A program made the translations under genes and the position numbers. The notes below the pieces were generated by a model. That model saw only the letters and a program-made list of their open reading frames with translations. It had not been told where the DNA came from and ran no database searches. This document shows positions 15,841 through 24,656 of a stretch of 64,000 nt of DNA, piece by piece (the stretch's first letter is position 1; every line of letters starts with the position of its first letter). This stretch comes from JADLBR01 sp964651705 (GTDB lineage: Bacteria; Verrucomicrobiota; Verrucomicrobiia; JADLBR01), in the NCBI GenBank assembly GCA_964651705.1, contig CAZYWZ010000006.1, positions 36,976 through 100,975 of the forward strand, given 5' to 3'.

Positions 15841-18120
15841 GTGCAGCCAGTGGCGATCAGGGGTTTCTGTCGGGTAGCGGCCGTCGCATGCGTAGCGGCC
15901 ATCGGTGCCGCGCTGGAATCGGCATCACATGCCCAGTTGGGTGCCCCGGCCAAGACGGATGACGTCGTCCAGATGACGGCCCGCCTGCTGGAGAAGAACC
16001 ATTTTCTTCAGCAGAATATCGACGACGAGGTGTCGCGGCGCCTGCTGACCCGATATACCGACACGCTGGACTATTTTCACATCCTCTTCACCGAGGGCGA
16101 CATGGCGGAGTTCGATCGGTACGCGACGACGCTCGATGACGCCCTCAATGCCGGCGACTCTAGCCCGGCCTTTGAGATCTATGCGCGCTTCCTCAAACGC
16201 CAAGAGGAACGGTTGGCGCATGTCGGGCAACTGCTGGCCTCTCCAGATAGCTTCGACTTCACTCGCGATGAGACCTTCGTGGCAGATCGCCATAAGTTAC
16301 CTCGGCCAAAGGACTTGGAAGAGGCCAAGGCCCTGTGGCGCCTCCGCCTAAAATACGACATTCTCCAGGAGAGGCTCGGGGAGAAGAAGAAGAAGCCCGA
16401 ACCCCAGGAGGTGGCCGATTTGCTGCGTCGCCGGTACGAGCGCAACCTGCGCTACGACAAAGAGCGGACTCCCGAGGAGATCACGGCCATTTTCCTGACA
16501 TCGCTCGCCCACGTCTACGATCCCCATTCGGACTACATGTCGAGCGAGGAGCTGGAGAATTTTGCGATCAACATGCAACTCAAGCTGTTTGGGATCGGGG
16601 CGGTGCTCGCGTCCGAGGACGGGTATTGCACCATCAAGAAGCTGATTCCCGGTGGGCCGGCGGAGCGGAGCAAGCAGGTTCGGCCCAACGACCGCATCAT
16701 CCGGGTGGCGCAAGGCGACGGCGAGGCGGTGGACGTGGTTGAGATGAGCCTCAACAAGGTGGTCGACATGATCCGCGGGCCCAAGGATACCGAGGTGCGG
16801 CTCACGATACTCCCGGAGGATTCGGCCGATGGGGAACGCAAGGAGGTCGCCCTCATACGCGACGAGATCAAGCTGGAGGACCAGCGGGCGAGCGCGAAAG
16901 TCATCGATGTGCCTGGGGCGGGGGGATCGGCATGCCGGATGGCGCTGATCGATCTGCCGTCATTCTATTCTCCCATGGACGTGGGGGACAACGGTGGCTC
17001 GGGCGAGAGCACCACGGCTGACGTAGCCCGGCTGCTGGGAAAACTCCAGATGGAAGGGGTGGAGGGGGTCGTGCTTGACCTGCGCCGCAACGGGGGAGGC
17101 TCGCTCGACGAGGCGATCAATCTGGCGGGCCTGTTCATCCCGGAGGGTCCCGTGGTGCAGGTCCGCGATGTCCGGGGGCGCAGGATCGTCCACGCCGATG
17201 AGGATGGCGAGGTCTGCTATCCGGGGCCGCTGTTGGTGTTGACGAGCCGGTTCAGCGCCTCGGCGTCGGAGATCGTGGCGGGTGCCCTCCAGGATTACGG
17301 CAGGGCGGTGATCGTCGGGGATTCCTCGACCCATGGAAAGGGCACCGTGCAGTCGCTGATCGAACTGGGCCCCCTGATGCGCCGCGCCATCCAGTTCTGG
17401 TCGCGCCCGCTCCCGTCGCGGCCGGGTGCCCTCAAGCTCACGGTCCAGAAATATTACCGCGCCAGCGGTTCCTCAACGCAGCTCAACGGCGTCCGCCCCG
17501 ACGTCATCCTCCCCTCGATCACCGACTTTTCGGAGTTTGGCGAGGCATCCTTGGACAATCCGTTGCCGTGGGACGAGATCAGCCCCGCGCCCTATACCCC
17601 GACGGGCTCGGTCGACCAGATCGTGCCCCTGCTGCGCGCCAAATCCGAGAACCGCGTCGCCACGGATCCGGAGTTCGCCTATATCGCGAACGATATCGAG
17701 CGCCGCAAGAAACTGCTCGAGGACAAGAACGTCTCGCTCAACGAGGCGGTCCGCAGGGCCGAGCGCGACGAGATCGACAGGGAACTCAAGGCGCGCAAAG
17801 AAGAGCGCGCGGCGCGGCGCGCGAAAGCGCCCCAGGAGGCCGTGCGCCTGTTGCCGATGACCAAGGTGGACTCTCCCGGGCTGCCGGATGCGGAGGCGTA
17901 TCAGGAACCCAAGGAGGACGTGGCGGTCTCCGGGCTGGTGGAAGAAGATGAGGAGGAGACCGACGGGGGGAAGGGACCGCACCTTGATCCCTCCGCCCGC
18001 GAGTCGCTCTACATCCTACGCGATTTCATCCAGCTCCGTGCCGCGGCCCAGCACAAAGAGTCGATCGCCGCTGCCGCCCGCGAGGGTTCCCAGCCATTGA
18101 CACCCGCGCAGTCACGCTGA
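15841..18120 (+). CDS. S41-family tail-specific C-terminal processing protease (Prc/CtpA type)
   Basis: About 759 aa from a GTG start with AAAGGA upstream; an ATG at 15784 is also in frame but would precede the signal peptide. A secretory signal (VAAVACVAAIGAALESASHA) is followed by an N-terminal helical domain, a PDZ domain (about 235-340) and the S41 catalytic domain. The serine lies in SRFSASASEIVAG (about residue 474) and the lysine about 25 residues later in HGKGTVQ, the expected dyad spacing. A C-terminal charged coiled-coil-like extension follows. The size matches E. coli Prc rather than small CtpA. The TGA stop is the first triplet of a repeat linker. Confidence 0.9.
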   Translation: MQPVAIRGFCRVAAVACVAAIGAALESASHAQLGAPAKTDDVVQMTARLLEKNHFLQQNIDDEVSRRLLTRYTDTLDYFHILFTEGDMAEFDRYATTLDDALNAGDSSPAFEIYARFLKRQEERLAHVGQLLASPDSFDFTRDETFVADRHKLPRPKDLEEAKALWRLRLKYDILQERLGEKKKKPEPQEVADLLRRRYERNLRYDKERTPEEITAIFLTSLAHVYDPHSDYMSSEELENFAINMQLKLFGIGAVLASEDGYCTIKKLIPGGPAERSKQVRPNDRIIRVAQGDGEAVDVVEMSLNKVVDMIRGPKDTEVRLTILPEDSADGERKEVALIRDEIKLEDQRASAKVIDVPGAGGSACRMALIDLPSFYSPMDVGDNGGSGESTTADVARLLGKLQMEGVEGVVLDLRRNGGGSLDEAINLAGLFIPEGPVVQVRDVRGRRIVHADEDGEVCYPGPLLVLTSRFSASASEIVAGALQDYGRAVIVGDSSTHGKGTVQSLIELGPLMRRAIQFWSRPLPSRPGALKLTVQKYYRASGSSTQLNGVRPDVILPSITDFSEFGEASLDNPLPWDEISPAPYTPTGSVDQIVPLLRAKSENRVATDPEFAYIANDIERRKKLLEDKNVSLNEAVRRAERDEIDRELKARKEERAARRAKAPQEAVRLLPMTKVDSPGLPDAEAYQEPKEDVAVSGLVEEDEEETDGGKGPHLDPSARESLYILRDFIQLRAAAQHKESIAAAAREGSQPLTPAQSR

Positions 18121-18365
18121 CTCGAAAATTGGGTCGCGATGTAGGCTGCGCCTTGGCGCACGCGGACGGTGGATTCGGCAGCGTGCGCCAAGGCGCAGCC
18201 TACCTTTCCGCCCCGGTGGTGTTCGCCGCGCGGGGCCACGGGATCTGGTTTGATCAAGATTTCAGACGTGGCCACGGCCGTGAGGCCGTGGATCCCCACC
18301 GCGTGGCCCCTCCGTGACCGGAGGGGCTACAATTTCACCCGCGGTGGTGCCCAGCCTGCGGGACA
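18118..18365. repeat. GTAG-cassette repeat array B (two cassettes, reverse orientation)
   Basis: The array starts TGACTCGAAAATT, whose TGA is the stop codon of the S41 protease. One cassette at 18141-18213 (GTAGGCTGCGCC ... GGCGCAGCCTAC) is followed by a reversed linker with CCCGGTGGTG and GGGATCTGG. Then comes the paired cassette CCACGGCCGTGAGGCCGTGG and CCCCTCCGTGACCGGAGGGG ending in CTAC at 18330. A second reversed linker end, ATTTCACCCGCGGTGGTG, closes it. It fills the whole gap to fabF. Confidence 0.85.
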
Positions 18366-18394
18366 CGGCAGCTGACGGTTCTCGGCGCCGTGCC

Positions 18395-19642
18395 TCAGAC
18401 CCGCTTAAGCACCAGGCAGCAGTTGTGTCCGCCGAACCCGAACGAATTGCTCATCGCGACATCCACGCGGGCCTGGCGTGCCACATTGGGCACGTAATCC
18501 AGGTCGCACTGGGGGTCGGGTTCCGCGAGGTTAATCGTCGGATGGATCGTGCCGCTCTCGATGGTCTTGACGCAGGCGATGGTCTCGACCGCGCCCGCCG
18601 CACCCAAGAGGTGGCCCACCATGGACTTGCTTGAGGAAACCGGGATCCTCTTGGCGCCGTCGCCGAAGACCCGCTTGATGGCCAGCGTCTCGCAGATGTC
18701 GCCGAGCGGGGTGGAGGTGCCATGGGCATTGATGTAGCCGACATCCCCGAGGGCGACGCCCGAGCGCTTCAAGGCGAGGCTCATGGCCTTGGCCGCGCCG
18801 GCGCCCTCTGGATCGGGCGCCGAGAGATGGTGCGCGTCCGCGCTGAGGCCGTAGCCGACCAATTCACAGTAGATCTTTGCGCCGCGCTTCTTGGCGTGCT
18901 CCAGGGTCTCGATGACGACGATGCCGGCGCCTTCGCCCATGAGGAACCCGTCGCGGTCCTTGTCCCAGGGGCGCGAGGCCGCCTGCGGATCGTCATTGCG
19001 GAAGCTCACGGCCCGCATGGAGGCAAATCCGCCGATCCCCATCGGGCATATGGCCGCCTCGCTGCCGCCGGCGATGATCATGTCCGCGTCGCCATCGCGG
19101 ATGACCCTCCAGCCTTCGCCGATGCACTGCGCCGAGGTGGCGCACGCGGTCACGACCGCAAAATTCGGTCCCCGAAACCCGTGCTCCATCGCCACGATGC
19201 CCGAGGCGATGTTGCTGATCAGCATCGGGATCAGGAAGGGCGAGAGCCGCCCGGGACCCTTCTCCAGGTATATGGCGTGCTGGTTCTCCAGGGTGATCAG
19301 GCCTCCGATCCCGGAGCCGATCATCACGCCGATGCGGTCCAGATCCAGCCCGCTCGCATCGGCGACCCCCGCGTCGATCACGGCCTGCTTGGCCGCGGCC
19401 ACGGCCAACTGCGTGTAGCGGTCGGCCCGGCGCGCATCCTTCGGATTCTTGAAACCGGAGGCCGGCTCGAAGCCTTTGACCTCCGCGGCGATCCGGCACT
19501 CGAATGCCGAGGCGTCGAAGGCCGTGATCGGCCCGGCGCCGCTCCGGCCCGCGACCAGCGAGTCCCAGAAAGAGTTGACATCGTTGCCCACGGGGGTGAT
19601 GGCACCCATCCCCGTGACCACTATCCGCCTGTCAGAGTTCAT
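18395..19642 (-). CDS. fabF: 3-oxoacyl-[acyl-carrier-protein] synthase II
   Basis: 415 aa condensing enzyme of type II fatty acid synthesis. The catalytic triad is readable: Cys in VTACATSAQCIGEG, His in NAHGTSTPLGD and His in SMVGHLLGAAGA. It begins RRIVVTGMGAITPVG and ends FGFGGHNCCLVL, both typical of FabF. The ATG at 19642 is preferred over the adjacent GTG. It is last in the order fabD-fabG-acpP-fabF, 63 bp after acpP. Confidence 0.96.
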   Translation of the reverse strand: MNSDRRIVVTGMGAITPVGNDVNSFWDSLVAGRSGAGPITAFDASAFECRIAAEVKGFEPASGFKNPKDARRADRYTQLAVAAAKQAVIDAGVADASGLDLDRIGVMIGSGIGGLITLENQHAIYLEKGPGRLSPFLIPMLISNIASGIVAMEHGFRGPNFAVVTACATSAQCIGEGWRVIRDGDADMIIAGGSEAAICPMGIGGFASMRAVSFRNDDPQAASRPWDKDRDGFLMGEGAGIVVIETLEHAKKRGAKIYCELVGYGLSADAHHLSAPDPEGAGAAKAMSLALKRSGVALGDVGYINAHGTSTPLGDICETLAIKRVFGDGAKRIPVSSSKSMVGHLLGAAGAVETIACVKTIESGTIHPTINLAEPDPQCDLDYVPNVARQARVDVAMSNSFGFGGHNCCLVLKRV

Positions 19643-19705
19643 CACAGATCGACATCGCCCCGGCCGGAATTCCCCGAAGGGGGTGGTTCCGGCGGGGCAG
19701 GATGC

Positions 19706-19951
19706 CTACTTGTCGGCCTTGTCCTTGAGGTACTCGATGACCGTCCCGACGGTCTGGAGCTTCTCGGCATCCTCGTCGGGCACCTCGACCCCGAATTCCT
19801 CTTCGAACGCCATGACCAGCTCGACGGTGTCGAGCGAATCGGCGCCCAGATCCTCGATGAACCGGGCCTCCGGTGTCACCTGCTCGGCGTTGACTCCGAG
19901 CTGTTCTACGATGATCTCTTTGACCCTCTCTTCGAGTGTTTTATCCGCCAT
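19706..19951 (-). CDS. acpP: Acyl carrier protein
   Basis: 81 aa acidic four-helix protein. The phosphopantetheine attachment Ser39 lies in the invariant LGADSLDTVELVMAFEEEFG. It carries growing acyl chains for FabD, FabG and FabF encoded beside it. It stands between fabG (98 bp upstream) and fabF (63 bp downstream), the common bacterial order. Confidence 0.97.
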   Translation of the reverse strand: MADKTLEERVKEIIVEQLGVNAEQVTPEARFIEDLGADSLDTVELVMAFEEEFGVEVPDEDAEKLQTVGTVIEYLKDKADK

Positions 19952-20049
19952 TAGTGTCCTCCTTTGACTGTAGTGGGCGTTCTTTGCGTGGTTCGCGGAG
20001 ATTTGGCAATCACTTTCTTACGGTGGCTGCCGGCCCCCGGGAACTCTCC

Positions 20050-20787
20050 CTACATGACCATCCCGCCGTCGACTGTCAAGACCTGCCCGGTGATGTACCT
20101 TCCGGAATCTCCCGCCAGGAAGGACACCGCCCCGGCGATGTCGTCGGGCTCGCCGAAACGCCCGAGCGGGATGACCGCCAGCAGGCGCTCGCGCTGCTCG
20201 TCGTTGAGTGCGGCCGTCATGTCAGTCGTGATAAAGCCGGGGGCGATCGCGTTGCAGGTGACCCCGCGGCCCGCGACCTCTTTGGCCACGGCCTTCGTGA
20301 AACCGATCAGGCCCGCCTTGGACGCGGCGTAGTTCGCCTGCCCGGCGTTGCCGATGAGGCCGACGACCGAGGCGATGTTCACGATCCGGCCGGAGCGCTG
20401 TTTGATCATGGCGCGCACGGCGGGGCGGGTGAAATGGAAGGCGCCCTTGAGGTTGGTTGATAGCACCGCGTCCCAGTCGGCCTCGCTCATCCGCATCAGC
20501 AGGCCATCCCGGGTGACCCCGGCGTTGTTCACGAGGATATCGATCCGGCCAAACTCTTTGATCGCGGCCATGACCGCGGCCTCCGATGCCGCGCCGTCGG
20601 CGACGTCCACCGCGAGGGCCATGCTGCGCGCGCCCAGGGCCGCGACCTGATCGGCGGCTCGCATGGCGTTGGCCTCCGTCCGGCTGACGCAGGCGACTGC
20701 CGCCCCCTGTGAAGCGAGCTTCAGGGCGACGGCGGCACCGATCCCTCGGCCGGCGCCGGTGACAATGGCGACCTTATCCTTGAGCAT
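20050..20787 (-). CDS. fabG: 3-oxoacyl-[acyl-carrier-protein] reductase
   Basis: 245 aa SDR enzyme, the standard FabG length. The NADPH-binding TGAGRGIG, the NNAG motif (LVNNAGVTRDGLLMRM), the catalytic YAASKAG and the C-terminal YITGQVLTVDGGMVM all fit FabG. ATG 20787 is chosen because GGGAG stands nine bases upstream; a TTG seven codons earlier overlaps the fabD stop. It reduces beta-ketoacyl-ACP in the elongation cycle. Confidence 0.96.
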   Translation of the reverse strand: MLKDKVAIVTGAGRGIGAAVALKLASQGAAVACVSRTEANAMRAADQVAALGARSMALAVDVADGAASEAAVMAAIKEFGRIDILVNNAGVTRDGLLMRMSEADWDAVLSTNLKGAFHFTRPAVRAMIKQRSGRIVNIASVVGLIGNAGQANYAASKAGLIGFTKAVAKEVAGRGVTCNAIAPGFITTDMTAALNDEQRERLLAVIPLGRFGEPDDIAGAVSFLAGDSGRYITGQVLTVDGGMVM

Positions 20788-20804
20788 GGTGCGCGACTCC
20801 CGGT

Positions 20805-21743
20805 TCAAGCCAGCGCCTCGGCAGAGGCGAATTCCAGGGCCTTCTCCAGCGAGGGGACGTCGCTGACGCTCGCCACCCGCGATTCCCCATCGATGCGCTT
20901 CGCCAGGCCGGCGAGCACCTCGCCAGGGCCGAACTCGATGAAGTGTCGGACGCCCTGGGCGACCAGCCAGCGAATGCTATCCTCCCAGCGGACCGTGCCG
21001 GTCACCTGCTGGAGCAGCAGGGTCCGGATCTCGTCGGGGCTGCCCCCGGGCAGGGCGGAATAGTTGGCCACCACGGGGCAGCGGGGCATCTGGATCGGCG
21101 CGTCGCGGAGCGCCGCCTCGAGCGTGATCCGCGCTGGCTCCATCAGGCGAGAGTGGTAGGCGCCGGCGACCTTGAGCGGGATGGCGCGCTTGATGCCCTC
21201 CTTCTTTGCGATGTCCGGCACTCTCTCCAAGCACTCCTGCAGCCCCGACAGCACGACCTGCCCGGGGCAGTTCAGGTTTGCGATATCCACATCCACCTCG
21301 GCGGCGATCGTCTGGGCCTTCTCGACCGTCGCCCCGATCAGGGAGAGCATGCCCCCGGGGCTGGCATCGCACGCCTCCTGCATCGCGGCGCCGCGCGTGG
21401 CCACCAGCCGCAGGCCATCCGCCAGCGAAAAACTCCCGGCCGCGGCATGCGCCGTGAATTCCCCGAGCGACAAGCCGGCAACGAAGTCGGGCTCCATCGG
21501 CATCCGCTCCAAGAAGGCGGCCAGGCCCGCGAGGCCATGGACGTAGAGGGCCGGCTGGCAGTGCCGGGTCTCGGTGAGCTTCGATTCGGGCCCCGAGAAC
21601 GACAGCTCCGATAGTGAGTAGCCCAGGGCCTGGTCCGCGTCCCGATAGACCTTCCCGCTGGCGGCCAACTGGACGAGGTCGGCGCCCATGCCCACGTGCT
21701 GCGCGCCCTGGCCCGAAAACAAGAATGCAACCTTTGGTTTCAT
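20805..21743 (-). CDS. fabD: Malonyl-CoA:ACP transacylase
   Basis: 312 aa, the normal FabD length. It starts KVAFLFSGQGAQHVGMG. The nucleophile Ser lies in GLSLGEFTA, with the oxyanion and Arg region following, and the catalytic His in AGAYHSRLM. The C-terminal FIEFGPGEVLAGLAKRI is typical. It is the first gene of the fab cluster in this window; fabH and plsX are not seen upstream. Confidence 0.95.
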   Translation of the reverse strand: MKPKVAFLFSGQGAQHVGMGADLVQLAASGKVYRDADQALGYSLSELSFSGPESKLTETRHCQPALYVHGLAGLAAFLERMPMEPDFVAGLSLGEFTAHAAAGSFSLADGLRLVATRGAAMQEACDASPGGMLSLIGATVEKAQTIAAEVDVDIANLNCPGQVVLSGLQECLERVPDIAKKEGIKRAIPLKVAGAYHSRLMEPARITLEAALRDAPIQMPRCPVVANYSALPGGSPDEIRTLLLQQVTGTVRWEDSIRWLVAQGVRHFIEFGPGEVLAGLAKRIDGESRVASVSDVPSLEKALEFASAEALA

Positions 21744-21890
21744 GCGATGAGATTCTCGTCGGCACCCTCCGGTGCCGTCACCACGAGGACAATGATTGGG
21801 CGCCGGTGGTTTTTCAAGCGTTTTCCGAGAACTTCTCTGTTGCGGCGGTGCCCCCACCTGACGTAGACAGATTCTCCCGGACAAAGCGCC

Positions 21891-22457
21891 ATGATCGAAC
21901 GCGATTGGAACATCCAGCCCCCCACCGGCAAGTGCGCCGCGACCGGCAGGGCCTTCGCCGACGGCGAGGCCTACTATGCCATCCTCGTCCCGGGGGAGGG
22001 GGGGTTGCTCCTGAGACGGGACTTCTCCGAAGAGGCCTGGGCCGGGCGGCCCAAGGAGCCCCGGCCCGTGTCCTTCTGGAAGAGCGAGTTCAAGGTCGCC
22101 CCGCCAGAGCCGGAGCGCACGATCGCGCAAGATGACGCCGAGTCCCTCTTGCGGCGCATGATCGAGCAGGCAGATCCCTCCACCGAGAACGCGCGGTATA
22201 TCCTCGCCGTCATGCTCGAGCGAAAGAAGAAATTCTACCATCGGGACACCGTCGAGCACGAGGGGCGCCCCTGCCTCGTCTACGAACACAAGGAGACCGG
22301 CGAGACGTTCCTGATCACCGACCCCCGGCTCAGGCTCGCCGAGCTGCACCTGGTCCAGATGGAGGTCGCCGACCTGCTGCGGCCCAGGTCGACCCCGTCG
22401 GCGACCGCGGAGCCGTCGGCCCCTAACGCTACGGACCCGCCGGGGCAGGGCACCTGA
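21891..22457 (+). CDS. Conserved hypothetical protein with N-terminal CxxTG motif
   Basis: 188 aa, soluble, no signal peptide. The N-terminus WNIQPPTGKCAATGRAFADG is followed by GEAYYAIL and looks like a small treble-clef or beta module with one conserved Cys. The middle (SLLRRMIEQADPSTENARYI) is helical and resembles a cytoplasmic regulatory protein. I recall similar openings in uncharacterised PVC-group proteins but cannot verify that. It is divergent from fabD and upstream of lepA. No function is proposed. Confidence 0.75.
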   Translation: MIERDWNIQPPTGKCAATGRAFADGEAYYAILVPGEGGLLLRRDFSEEAWAGRPKEPRPVSFWKSEFKVAPPEPERTIAQDDAESLLRRMIEQADPSTENARYILAVMLERKKKFYHRDTVEHEGRPCLVYEHKETGETFLITDPRLRLAELHLVQMEVADLLRPRSTPSATAEPSAPNATDPPGQGT

Positions 22458-22492
22458 GCCGATAGCCGATGCTGCAAACTTCTCGGATCGGG

Positions 22493-22755
22493 GTGGAAAC
22501 TTCCCCTCGTGAGGCAGGCATTCCTGCCTGCGGCGGCGGCCCTGAGCGCACGGGGGCAGACGACCTGCCCGCCTCTGGCGGACCCAAATCCTCGCGTAAG
22601 GATCGCTCCCCGAGTGACGTGCCCTAAACGAACCGTATAGGACACAGGCACGTCACCGTGCCAAGTTTTGGGGCGCGGATTCCTATCCGCGCCACGCACG
22701 GTCCTGCCGGTTGCCCGTGGCGCGAAAGGGATTTCGCGCCCTACATTCCCAAGTG
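22493..22755. repeat. Composite repeat region upstream of lepA
   Basis: The first part is a palindrome GTGAGGCAGGCATTCCTGCC at 22509, like that at 11580, then GACCTGCCCGCCTCTGGCGG as near 11850. At 22672-22744 stands a double palindrome: GGCGCGGATTCCTATCCGCG and, after a spacer, GTGGCGCGAAAGGGATTTCG ending in CTAC. This is the reverse complement of the cassette at 54672-54747, including the spacer CTGCCGGTTGCCC. No gene is supported in 22458-22856. Confidence 0.75.
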
Positions 22756-22856
22756 TTGCGCCTCCGGGTAGTGCCTTACGCGAGGATTTGGGGCGGATTT
22801 TGGGCGTTGATCTGGCCCGTTACCGCGCCATAGTGCGCGGTCACACGATTTTCGGA

Positions 22857-24653
22857 ATGGACAGGTCCCTCACGCGCAACTTTTGCATCATCGCGCACGT
22901 CGATCACGGAAAGACCACGCTCTCCGACCGCCTGCTGGAGAGCACGGGCACCGTCGAGCGGCGCGAGATGCAGGACCAGCTGCTGGACTCCATGTCGCTG
23001 GAGCGCGAGCGGGGGATCACGATCAAGGCGCACCCGGTCACGATGAACTACCGCGCCAAGGACGGGAAAGAGTATCGCCTCAACCTCATCGACACCCCGG
23101 GGCATGTCGACTTCAGCTACGAGGTGTCCCGCAGCCTGGCGGCCTGCGAGGGCGCCCTGCTCATCATCGATGCGGCCCAGGGCGTCGAGGCCCAGACCGT
23201 CGCCAACGTCCACCTCGCCTTCCAGGGCGGGCTCACCATCATCCCCGTCATCAACAAGATTGACCTCCCCGCCGCCGATGTCCCTTCGGTCATCCACCAG
23301 ATCGAGGACATCCTCCAGATCCCGGGGGAGGAGGCGATCCTCGCCAGCGCGAAGAGCGGCATCGGGATCGGGGAGATCCTCGAGGCGATCGTCACCCGCC
23401 TCCCGGCCCCCGCGACGCCCGCGACGAAGGGCCTCCAGGCGCTGGTCTACGACTCGGTGTACGACCCGTACCGCGGCGTGGTGACCTACGTCCGGATCTA
23501 CGCCGGGGAACTTCGCCCCGGCAGCCAGATCCAGATGATGCACAGCCGCCTGAAGTACGAGGTCAAGGAGGTCGGCATCTTCACCCCGAAGCCAAAGAAG
23601 CAGGGGCATCTCCTCGAGGGCGACGTCGGCTACGTGATCGCCAACATCAAGACGACCGCCGAGGTCAAGGTGGGCGACACGATCACCGACGCGCAGCGGC
23701 CGGCGGAACGGCCGCTCCCGGGCTTCAAGGAGCTGCACCCGATGGTATTCAGCGGGATCTACCCCGTGGACACCTCGGACTTCGAGCACCTCAAGGCCGC
23801 GATGGCCAAGCTCCAGCTCAACGACAGCGCCTTCATCTATACGACGGAAACCTCCGCCGCGCTGGGCTTCGGTTTCCGCTGCGGCTTCCTCGGGCTGCTC
23901 CACATGGAGATCGTCCAGGAGCGCCTGCGGCGCGAGTACGACATGGACATCATCGCGACATACCCGAGCGTGGTGTACGAGGTCGTGAAGACCGACGGTG
24001 AGACCATCGAGATCAGCAACCCTGCCGAGCTGCCGAATCCCTCGCTGCTCGACGAGATCCGCGAGCCGACGGTCCAGGCCTTCCTGATGATCCCCAACGA
24101 TTGCATGGGCGACATACTCCAGCTGATCATGGATCGCCGCGGCATCGTCAACACGACGGAGTCCCTCGACGCCCGCCGCGTCATGCTCACCTGCGACCTG
24201 CCCCTCAACGAGATCCTCGTCGATTTCAACGACCGCATCAAGAGCCTCACCCGCGGCTACGGCTCGATGGACTACGAGCCGGGACCGTATCGAGCCAGCG
24301 ACATGGTCAAGATGGACATCCTGGTCAACAGCGAGCCCATCGACGCCTTCTCCAGCATCGTCCACCGGGACAAGGCCGAGGCCCGCGGCCGCGCGCTCGC
24401 CACCCGCCTCAAGGAGATCATCCCCCCTCAGCTTTTCTCCGTGCCGATCCAGGCCGCCATCGGCGGCAAGATCATCGCCCGCGAGACCATCCGCTCCGTC
24501 GGCAAGGACGTCACCGCCAAGTGCTACGGCGGCGACATCACCCGGAAGCGGAAACTCTGGGAGAAGCAGAAGGAGGGAAAGAAGCGCATGAAAATGATCG
24601 GAAAAGTCAATATCCCACAGGAGGCCTTCATCAAGGTGCTGAAGGCAGATTGA
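22857..24653 (+). CDS. lepA: Translation elongation factor 4
   Basis: 598 aa, the exact LepA size. The GTPase motifs are HVDHGKTTLSDRL (G1), DTPGHVDFSYE (G3) and NKIDLP (G4). The LepA-specific C-terminal domain follows (KRKLWEKQKEGKKRMK near the end). It acts as a ribosome-associated GTPase that back-translocates or remobilises stalled ribosomes. The upstream in-frame codons from 22668 are repeat sequence, so ATG 22857 is chosen. lepB starts three bases after the stop, the classic lepA-lepB operon. Confidence 0.97.
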   Translation: MDRSLTRNFCIIAHVDHGKTTLSDRLLESTGTVERREMQDQLLDSMSLERERGITIKAHPVTMNYRAKDGKEYRLNLIDTPGHVDFSYEVSRSLAACEGALLIIDAAQGVEAQTVANVHLAFQGGLTIIPVINKIDLPAADVPSVIHQIEDILQIPGEEAILASAKSGIGIGEILEAIVTRLPAPATPATKGLQALVYDSVYDPYRGVVTYVRIYAGELRPGSQIQMMHSRLKYEVKEVGIFTPKPKKQGHLLEGDVGYVIANIKTTAEVKVGDTITDAQRPAERPLPGFKELHPMVFSGIYPVDTSDFEHLKAAMAKLQLNDSAFIYTTETSAALGFGFRCGFLGLLHMEIVQERLRREYDMDIIATYPSVVYEVVKTDGETIEISNPAELPNPSLLDEIREPTVQAFLMIPNDCMGDILQLIMDRRGIVNTTESLDARRVMLTCDLPLNEILVDFNDRIKSLTRGYGSMDYEPGPYRASDMVKMDILVNSEPIDAFSSIVHRDKAEARGRALATRLKEIIPPQLFSVPIQAAIGGKIIARETIRSVGKDVTAKCYGGDITRKRKLWEKQKEGKKRMKMIGKVNIPQEAFIKVLKAD

Positions 24654-24656
24654 GCC

